A stretch of 5,376 nt of DNA from Elusimicrobiota bacterium (GTDB lineage Bacteria; Elusimicrobiota; Elusimicrobia; 2-02-FULL-39-32): contig JAHFBY010000165.1 of the NCBI GenBank assembly GCA_023249835.1, positions 1 to 5,376 on the forward strand, in the 5' to 3' direction. Every line of letters begins with the position of its first letter. The first letter of the stretch is position 1. Positions 1 to 5,376 of the stretch are shown piece by piece. A program made the translations under genes and the position numbers. The notes under the pieces are model-generated. The model searched no databases. It worked only from the letters and a program-made list of their open reading frames with translations, and was not told where the DNA came from.

Positions 1-1
1 C

Positions 2-2770
2 ACTTTCGCAATTTTAAGCGGAACGCTGCCCTATTTTGCCCAAAGCTTGAAATCGGATTCAGATTGGGACCAATGGCTGAACGATTTACAGCGGTTGTCG
101 CAAGCGGCTCAAATCAGCAGCAGCGAACTTTTTTATTTAAGCATTGCTACCCTGGCCGAGCAGTGCGGGGAAGCTTGGCTTATCCAAAATTGGAAATCTG
201 TTCTTTCGGTGGGGATCGCTGCCGGAGAAAAAGCTTCCAGCTTCATTCATTACGGAGTGCCGGACTTAAATCTTTTGACCAACGATCTGCGCGAATGGGA
301 CCAGTTGGCAAAAGAGTTAATTCCAATGTACGCAAGTCTAGGTTTTGGAGAGGACGAGTTGTTTAGTGACAGTTTAAGAACGTTAATTGGTGCATATGGA
401 ACGCAATGGGTAAAAAGTCATTGGTCAGATTTATTAAAAATAAGCCGTTTGGTAGAGACGTTTAGCGGATACTTGTTCAGCAATAGTTTACCGAAATTGT
501 TGGAAACTTTTGGATTAAGTTTGATTGACGACCACTGGAAAAGTTTTGTCGAAGCAGCTTTAAGCGCGGGAGAAAATGTCGTGGAATTTTTTGAGAGAAG
601 CCTGCCCAATTTGCTTGAAAACTGCGGTCCGCAAGCTTTTGGCGTTGTTTGGGCAAACGTGTATACGCTGCACGTTCAGCTAGGAAAAGAAATAACCTCT
701 TTTATCAATGATGGCGTTTGCGCCGTTGTTCCGGTAATTATAGCCAACCCGTCGTCCGGCGCTCTTTTACCGGCGCTAATGGAAAGGGTCGGCAGAGAAT
801 TAGAGACCCATACAGCGGGTCATATTAATTTTGTTTTAAATGCGTTGCCCGCATTTATTTCGGATGAGGACGGCTCCGAAACTTTGAACTCGGTTTGGGC
901 TGATTTGTCCCAAGTGGGGTCAAAAGGAGCCAAAGATGTTATCTTTGTGGCGCAAGAGATTGGCGCAATGCGTGAACTAATTAAAAAAAATCCTACAATC
1001 TGGAAACGATTGTTAAAGCCCGTTATTTTTGACCAAAAAGAACTCGCCGCCCGCACGCTTTATTCCATTGGAGCTTTGTTTGCGGCCAACATCATCCAAA
1101 CCAACGCAGACTGCGATTTTTTAAAAGAGTTGATCCAGTCTAACAGCGCCCGAGCCAACGAACTGTTGGAAAACTTAGTGGTGCCCTGGGCGCAAACTGA
1201 TCTTAGAGGCATTTCGTTCAGCATCGAGCGGCAAAAACTCACTGATTTCTTGCGGGTTATGCCAATTTATGATTCCGCGATATACAAAATGTATTGCTCC
1301 GTCCCAGCAGCTTTGCCCGCGCTGTTAGAGCGGGTAGAGGGTGTGCAGCAAGCCATACGCAGCGGGGACACCTCTGATGCGGAAACAGATCCTATTTTTA
1401 TCTCAGTCTTGCAGAAGATGTACCCTTCAGACTTTAGCCGGAACGACTATGAAGAGCTTTATTTTCATAAGCAAAAAGCGCGGTTTGCGGTCGATGTTCC
1501 TCCTGTCGTAGAACAGAAAAAAATAGAACTTGAAACCGGAGCCTACCGGCTGCGGAACTCGGGCATGCAGTTGACCCCAAAACTTTGGGAACTGTTCACC
1601 CAGCCCATCCACTTGGAGGAGGGAACAAAGGCGGATAACTTTTTGCGCCTGGTTAACGACTTGTTGTTGGACGCGGTCTTAAAAGACAGTTTAAAACAAA
1701 AGAAGGTAAGAGCGTCGATTTTAGCCGCAATCTATAACTATTACCGTTCCAGCCGCAACCACGATTTGCCAATTGACATTGGGCAAGCGCAAAACGCGTT
1801 AAAAATTATAGAGTTTTATCAAGACGCGCTGCGAGATTTAATCCATGAAGTACTGGGCTCAATGCCTCCGGCAGATCGCCAAGCGTTAAAGCGTAAAATG
1901 TTTCCGGAAAAAATAGATGACCCTCAATTTGCGGCCGGAAAAGTAGAAATGATTTTACGCAACGGGAAAATGGGTGAAGGACAAAAAAAAGAGGCGATAC
2001 GAAATATTTTAAACGCGCATGTTTCGCAAATGGACCGTATTTGGCCAAGGTTGATCGGGAAGGGTGTTTTTGAGTTAGAACAGTTGTTCTGTGCGATAAC
2101 CCTAGAGGCGCCGGATGAGGCGGTAACGGAAACTTTGGTAAAAGCTTTGCAAGGCAAAGATTTGGAGTTAGTAAAAAAAGATTTTAATCGAGTTTATGAA
2201 TTTAGGAGCGATAACCAAAAACTGAAAATTACGTTTAAGGTGGCGAGCAAAAAAGTGCATAAGGTTGCTGGATTGAACATGGGAGTTTGCGTCGCGCTCG
2301 ACGATCATCTTTTGAACGATCCGAACTTTACGCAATTGATCATCTTCGACGAAGAGGGCATAGCGCAAGGGGGCATGCACCTTTTATTAATTAAGGATAA
2401 AGATAAAGTTTACCTTAGTTTGCCCGGAATTAACCCCAGCGTTGAGCTCCTGTTGAAGGTCCCTGCCGAGGAGGTATATAACGCGTTGATCCAATATGCG
2501 TGGGAACTTGCGGACGCTTTGCGTTTGGATGGAGTCTTGGTTCCCTCCGATCCCATTATTCATTCCAATCGACTGCAAATTCAGGGCGTTATTAGCGGCA
2601 ACAATTATTCCAAACGCCAGTTAGAGTTCGCCCACCGGTTTAGTGTTGATCCGGTTTCTTATTGGATTAGGTCCGTATTTGTGATTCCCAGAGCGCAAAG
2701 CGCGAACGATACCGGCATTTTTGATCCGTCCGATTTGTTTGTTCAAAACTATTTGGAAACTAGTCAGTAG
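2..2770 (+). CDS. Large tandem-repeat protein with conserved C-terminal module, 5'-partial
   Basis: I do not recognise this gene and assign no function. The frame is open from the first complete codon at base 2 to the TAG at 2768-2770, giving 922 visible residues. The TTG at 47 has no Shine-Dalgarno-like sequence before it, and the reading frame and repeat pattern both continue upstream of it, so the true start most likely lies left of the window. Residues below are numbered from that TTG codon. The region up to about residue 306 is a run of roughly eight degenerate units of 38-43 residues, each with spaced Trp, Gly and Phe positions. Residues 307-700 look mostly helical, with charged segments rich in Lys, Glu and Leu. 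Residues about 705-907 form a compact mixed module containing MGVC (Cys748), GGMH (His778), PGINPS (793-798) and IHSNR (His839). No membrane segment is evident in the visible part. The next gene lies 188 bases downstream on the same strand. The open frame and length are certain; the role is unknown. Confidence 0.9.
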   Translation, partial: TFAILSGTLPYFAQSLKSDSDWDQWLNDLQRLSQAAQISSSELFYLSIATLAEQCGEAWLIQNWKSVLSVGIAAGEKASSFIHYGVPDLNLLTNDLREWDQLAKELIPMYASLGFGEDELFSDSLRTLIGAYGTQWVKSHWSDLLKISRLVETFSGYLFSNSLPKLLETFGLSLIDDHWKSFVEAALSAGENVVEFFERSLPNLLENCGPQAFGVVWANVYTLHVQLGKEITSFINDGVCAVVPVIIANPSSGALLPALMERVGRELETHTAGHINFVLNALPAFISDEDGSETLNSVWADLSQVGSKGAKDVIFVAQEIGAMRELIKKNPTIWKRLLKPVIFDQKELAARTLYSIGALFAANIIQTNADCDFLKELIQSNSARANELLENLVVPWAQTDLRGISFSIERQKLTDFLRVMPIYDSAIYKMYCSVPAALPALLERVEGVQQAIRSGDTSDAETDPIFISVLQKMYPSDFSRNDYEELYFHKQKARFAVDVPPVVEQKKIELETGAYRLRNSGMQLTPKLWELFTQPIHLEEGTKADNFLRLVNDLLLDAVLKDSLKQKKVRASILAAIYNYYRSSRNHDLPIDIGQAQNALKIIEFYQDALRDLIHEVLGSMPPADRQALKRKMFPEKIDDPQFAAGKVEMILRNGKMGEGQKKEAIRNILNAHVSQMDRIWPRLIGKGVFELEQLFCAITLEAPDEAVTETLVKALQGKDLELVKKDFNRVYEFRSDNQKLKITFKVASKKVHKVAGLNMGVCVALDDHLLNDPNFTQLIIFDEEGIAQGGMHLLLIKDKDKVYLSLPGINPSVELLLKVPAEEVYNALIQYAWELADALRLDGVLVPSDPIIHSNRLQIQGVISGNNYSKRQLEFAHRFSVDPVSYWIRSVFVIPRAQSANDTGIFDPSDLFVQNYLETSQ
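23..964 (+). repeat. About eight degenerate 38-43-residue protein repeats
   Basis: The units can be laid out by eye at 23-145, 146-259, 260-376, 377-490, 491-604, 605-718, 719-847 and 848-964. The four units from 377 to 718, taken with 146-259, give the register: four of these five are exactly 38 codons with near-identical spacing. A typical unit reads P-x-L-L-x(3)-G, then x(6-8)-W-x(2)-[LFV], a Gly-Glu pair or similar, then a Phe before a closing Ser-Leu or Gly-Val. The Trp is present in seven of the eight units; the unit at 719-847 lacks it and is longest. The pattern suits a two-helix solenoid unit, which is an inference. The units are diverged at DNA level, so this is an old expansion. 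The array runs to the window's left edge, so more copies may lie upstream. Confidence 0.75.
2161..2700 (+). other. Conserved-looking C-terminal module of the first protein
   Basis: The last 200 residues or so differ in character from the helical part before them: alternating hydrophobic strands, short turns and several motif-like clusters. These are MGVC with Cys748, an acidic ALDD just after it, QLIIFDEEG, GGMH with His778, a YLSLPGINPS stretch, an amphipathic helix around VYNALIQYAWELADAL, and IHSNR with His839. Numbering is from the TTG at 47. The arrangement looks like a folded enzymatic or binding domain and gives me a vague resemblance to C-terminal domains of other large hypothetical proteins. 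I cannot name a family. Cys748, His778 and His839 are candidate functional residues by inference only. Confidence 0.5.
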
Positions 2771-2795
2771 AGCTGTTTGTTGTTGAAGTTTATTG

Positions 2796-2801
2796 TATAA
2801 T
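2796..2801 (+). promoter_or_regulatory. Candidate -10 box (TATAAT) for the second gene
   Basis: A perfect TATAAT lies 25 bases after the stop codon of the first gene, in an AT-rich stretch. No strong -35 box is found: CTGTTT at 2773-2778 has the ideal 17-base spacing but matches TTGACA poorly. An alternative pairing is TTGTTG at 2777-2782 with TACTAT at 2801-2806, 18 bases apart. Either choice puts the transcript start near 2807-2813, just before the possible structured leader and about 150 bases before the ATG at 2959. Confidence 0.4.
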
Positions 2802-2821
2802 ACTATCATCGTTTCCGACTT

Positions 2822-2937
2822 AGAGGTTGGGGCGGACTGGTGCGAAATGCATCTGTGGGGGGATAGTTAATTTTACCGGAGGTAAAAATATCTTCTGCGG
2901 ATAAAGAGTAGCGCTGCCTGCATTCATATCCACTTCT
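2822..2937 (+). promoter_or_regulatory. Candidate structured 5' leader RNA of the second gene
   Basis: Hand folding gives nested helices. An outer stem pairs 2822-2830 with 2930-2937 (eight pairs, one G-U, bulged U at 2828). Inside it, 2831-2835 can pair with 2914-2918 (five pairs, one G-U). Two hairpins are enclosed: 2839-2843 with 2849-2853 around a GAAAU loop, and a long one built from 2859-2865 with 2889-2895 (two G-U pairs) and 2871-2877 with 2881-2887. The element would start shortly after the predicted transcript start and end 21 bases before the ATG, a position typical of a cis-regulatory leader. I do not recognise any known riboswitch class; no energy was calculated, and G-rich RNA pairs easily by chance. 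Confidence 0.35.
2871..2887 (+). other. Perfect 7-bp hairpin with GGA loop
   Basis: TTTTACC and GGTAAAA are exact inverted repeats separated by only three bases. There is no run of T after the 3' arm, so it does not look like an intrinsic terminator. The loop and 3' arm together spell GGAGG (2878-2882), an ideal Shine-Dalgarno core, but the ATG of the next gene is 76 bases further on. The hairpin sits at the tip of the larger fold proposed for 2822-2937 and is the best-supported helix in it. Confidence 0.55.
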
Positions 2938-2958
2938 TCTTTTCAAGCAAAGATCCTT

Positions 2959-3057
2959 ATGGAACTTAATCAAACAAAAACCTGGGCGCGGATTACAGCG
3001 CGCGTTACCTTGACCGTATTTTTATTTACCGGAATCATTTCCCCGTATGCGAACGCT
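2959..3057 (+). other. Sec-type signal peptide of the second protein
   Basis: The first 33 codons give a basic N-region with Lys7, Arg11 and Arg15, a hydrophobic core from about Val16 to Ile27 (VTLTVFLFTGII), a helix-breaking Ser-Pro, and an Ala-Asn-Ala cleavage motif at 31-33. Cleavage would fall before Ala34. No Cys follows the cleavage site, so this is not a lipoprotein signal. The features also support ATG 2959 as the true start. Confidence 0.85.
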
Positions 3058-5376
3058 GCAATGTTTAAAGATAAGCGCGTTGCGGATAAGAAATTAAATC
3101 GTCAACCGCTAAAAGTAAAAGGGATTGACGTTGATCAGTTATTGGCGGGATTGGGTCCTTGGGCTGTTGTTCAAGAACGATATATCGCGCCCCGCAAAAA
3201 ATTTGCCCGGACCCCGTTTGTTATTATTGTGCAAGACGCGCACGGCAATTTATTTGTTCAGCAACAGATAGCGGCTATTTTGCAAGTTTTAAGTCAAGGT
3301 CAGGACCGCTCGCTCCTTGTTGGTCTGGAAGGGGCGGAGGGGCCCATGGACTTTTCCTGGTATCGAGATTTTCCCGGAACCGCTAAACATGGAGAACTGG
3401 TTTTTAAAAAGATGCTGCAAAAAGGGTGGTTGACCGGCGCGGAGTTTACCGCGCTTTTGGCTAGTCCGCAGAGTAAGTTACGTTATGTCGGGCTAGAAAA
3501 TAAATCGCTTTATTTAGATCACGTGCGCGCGTATAAAGCGGCGGAGAAAAAAATAGATCAATCTAAAATAAGTTGGCAGCGGTTAAAACATAAACTGCAA
3601 CAGGAACTCTTTTCTAAATTGAACCCTAAACTGCAAGAAGTTATGAAAGCGAACGATTCCTTTGATAAAAATCAACTTTCTCTTCGTGATTTAACCTTGT
3701 TCTTAACTAAAAAAGGCGGAGCCCAGGGCAAAGAGATAGAGCGCTATCTGGCGCTTTCCACAAGCATTGACGCAGTTAAACTACTGTCCCAAGTTCAGCG
3801 CCTGGCTGAGCAAAATGCCAATGACCTGGCATCGGATCAAAGGCAGAGGGATATTTTAGAACTTTGGCGTCAAGCCAATTTAATGGACAAGTTGGTAAGT
3901 TTCAAGTTAACGCCCGAACAATGGAACGCGTATGAACTCGCGCAAATTAGTCCTGAGGATATGTGGCGCAAGAGCGCGCGCTTAAACGGTCAGTCAGAAA
4001 AATTGCCGCTATGGGCGGCGCAATTGACCTTGAACCTTAAAAGTCACGAAGCCTTTAACCGCGCCGCCCTGGCCAGGAACCAAGCGTTAGTTGAAAACCT
4101 GTTTGACTATAGCGCTAAAGGTACCTCTCCCGACGCCATGGTTTTAGTTGCCGGAGGGTTTCATACCCAGGGAATGAAACCAATGATAAAAATGAAAGGC
4201 GCGTCGTATGTCGTGTTAACGCCCCGCATTGATGGGCTCAGAAAAGATAGCCCTACGGAATATTTAAACGCTTTTAGTTCAAAAGCCAGCCGGTTAGAAC
4301 AATTGTTCAGCGGGGAGAGCGTTACGCTGGCTCCCCCGCTCCTCACTCGGCCAATATGGCCAACCGCGCGGAACTTTGTCGGCGCAAAAATGTTTACTGT
4401 GTTGCGCAGTTTTCTTATGGCAAGAGATTGGGGGGCGGATAAGGCTAACCGCGAATTAAAGGATTATGCCGCGGTTCGTTATGGGCCCGCGCCCGTTCAG
4501 CGGTTAGAGCGCTTTGCACAAGAAAAAAATAGGCTGCGCTATTTGCTGATCAGCGGCAATGGACCGGGCATCGGAGTGGATGCGGCTTCTAACCTGGCCA
4601 GGGACAATTTTGACATTGAGTTGGACGGTTGGACTTTAAGGTTAGAACATTCCCAGCCAGCGCGGGCGGTTACCGCTTTAATGGGAATTTGGCGAGACAA
4701 TTCTGCCATTGATATCATGGACAAAGAAGTTAGGGAAACCTTGACGAAGCATGAAACTGTGGGCATGGCCATGCTTTTTTTTGTGGTGCTATTGAAAAGT
4801 ATTATCCAGAAAAATTCAAACGATACGCTATTCGACAAAATTGAACCTCTTGCGCAATCAGCCGGTAAATTGATCGTGTCTTTATGGAATAATAATTTGA
4901 TCCTTAGAGACTGGTGGGATGAAGTCAATAAGATCGTTCAACTCCCGGTCAAATATAACGACCTGATACGCAAAGCGCTGGAAGAAATTGAAGGTAAAAC
5001 TGGTTTTAACTTGCCCAAAACACTTAAAGATATTTATGAAACTATGACCGCTGCGTTAACGGAACTTAATGAAGATGAATTCCATGATCCTATTCCCGAA
5101 GATGAACAGGCCATAACTAATTTGTCTAGAGAGTTTAACGATCAAGCGTGGCTCTTGCCGGAGGTTAATTCCCCTTTTAATAGTGCACTCCGGTTGATTG
5201 GATTAATCGCTGGGAGTTTGCATAACTACTATTGGACCTCTAGGGGATGGAAACCCGCGGAAATTTTGGATAAAAGTGCGATTTCTACTGCATTTCAATT
5301 GATGATGACCCATTTTGCCCGCCGCAACATTCAGGCTGCAATTGGCTATCATCTGGAAAATAATAGAAATGCTAGT
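2959..5376 (+). CDS. Secreted TIKI/TraB-EreA/ChaN-like protein with long extension, 3'-partial
   Basis: The frame is open from the ATG at 2959 to the last base, 806 codons with no stop, so the gene leaves the window on the right. No other ATG, GTG or TTG lies in frame between the TAA at 2902-2904 and this ATG. The ribosome site is weak (AAAGA at 2949-2953). Residues 1-33 form a signal peptide. Residues about 85-430 carry spaced motifs: QDAHGN (92-97), GLEGAEGP (122-129), GLEN (178-181), ARN (372-374) and GGFHTQG (399-405, His402). This order, with an early His, paired Glu motifs, then Arg-Asn ahead of a G-x(2)-H motif, resembles the TIKI/TraB/GumN and EreA/ChaN group, which includes metal-dependent proteases, esterases and haem-binding proteins. 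Residues 455-806 are mostly helical apart from a Gly-rich turn at 533-539, and I cannot assign them. The frame and export are well supported, the family is likely, and the reaction is unknown. Confidence 0.9.
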   Translation, partial: MELNQTKTWARITARVTLTVFLFTGIISPYANAAMFKDKRVADKKLNRQPLKVKGIDVDQLLAGLGPWAVVQERYIAPRKKFARTPFVIIVQDAHGNLFVQQQIAAILQVLSQGQDRSLLVGLEGAEGPMDFSWYRDFPGTAKHGELVFKKMLQKGWLTGAEFTALLASPQSKLRYVGLENKSLYLDHVRAYKAAEKKIDQSKISWQRLKHKLQQELFSKLNPKLQEVMKANDSFDKNQLSLRDLTLFLTKKGGAQGKEIERYLALSTSIDAVKLLSQVQRLAEQNANDLASDQRQRDILELWRQANLMDKLVSFKLTPEQWNAYELAQISPEDMWRKSARLNGQSEKLPLWAAQLTLNLKSHEAFNRAALARNQALVENLFDYSAKGTSPDAMVLVAGGFHTQGMKPMIKMKGASYVVLTPRIDGLRKDSPTEYLNAFSSKASRLEQLFSGESVTLAPPLLTRPIWPTARNFVGAKMFTVLRSFLMARDWGADKANRELKDYAAVRYGPAPVQRLERFAQEKNRLRYLLISGNGPGIGVDAASNLARDNFDIELDGWTLRLEHSQPARAVTALMGIWRDNSAIDIMDKEVRETLTKHETVGMAMLFFVVLLKSIIQKNSNDTLFDKIEPLAQSAGKLIVSLWNNNLILRDWWDEVNKIVQLPVKYNDLIRKALEEIEGKTGFNLPKTLKDIYETMTAALTELNEDEFHDPIPEDEQAITNLSREFNDQAWLLPEVNSPFNSALRLIGLIAGSLHNYYWTSRGWKPAEILDKSAISTAFQLMMTHFARRNIQAAIGYHLENNRNAS

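Noticed and set aside
47..49. TTG as the start codon of the first gene
   Set aside because: The frame is open for 15 codons further upstream to the window edge, that sequence fits the first repeat unit, and there is no ribosome site before the TTG.
2871..2887. Intrinsic terminator for the first gene
   Set aside because: The stem is perfect but AT-rich, and it is followed by AATATC rather than a run of T.
2822..2937. Known riboswitch classes (c-di-GMP, cobalamin, SAM, TPP, fluoride, ZTP) or 6S RNA
   Set aside because: None of the signature core sequences I know for these classes is present.
2895..2970. 24-codon leader ORF starting at CTG and overlapping the second gene's start
   Set aside because: It needs a rare CTG start, the spacing of 12 bases from GGAGG is long, and the peptide shows no stalling or attenuation motif.
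3159..3386. 75-codon ORF on the + strand in another frame
   Set aside because: It lies wholly inside the second gene, whose frame encodes the conserved QDAH and LEGA motifs there. The alternative product is rich in Cys and Arg with no recognisable motif.
4539..4928. 129-codon ORF on the - strand
   Set aside because: It is antisense to the second gene, whose frame continues uninterrupted. Its product shows no motif, and no promoter or ribosome site was seen.

Overview
This window holds two large, same-strand genes, neither complete, separated by a 188-base gap. No tRNA, rRNA, CRISPR array, insertion sequence or integrase was found. Base composition is moderate and looks even across both genes. 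My best guess for the source is an uncultivated bacterium of the Omnitrophota or a neighbouring PVC-type lineage. This rests on memory of that group's secreted proteins carrying QDAH, LEGA and GGFHTxG motifs, and of its unusually long proteins. It is not a database match.

Layout: bases 2-2770 (+) are the 3' part of a gene that enters from the left edge. Its visible 922 residues begin with about eight degenerate tandem units of roughly 38 residues, continue through a long, probably helical middle, and end in a compact C-terminal module with C, H and PGINPS/IHSNR motifs. Bases 2771-2958 are non-coding. They carry a perfect TATAAT box shortly after the stop codon, then a G-rich stretch that can fold into a multi-helix RNA ending just before the next start codon. 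Bases 2959 to the right edge (+) are the 5' part of a second gene, with 806 residues visible and no stop. It has a clear signal peptide and an N-terminal domain resembling the TIKI/TraB/GumN and EreA/ChaN group. That domain is followed by at least 350 residues I cannot assign.

The two genes could be co-transcribed, but the promoter-like box and structured leader suggest that the second gene has its own start of transcription and perhaps its own regulation. The second product should be exported across the inner membrane. The location of the first product is unknown because its N-terminus is missing. The most unusual items are the repeat array, the possible structured leader, and the fusion of a TIKI-like domain to a long uncharacterised extension.
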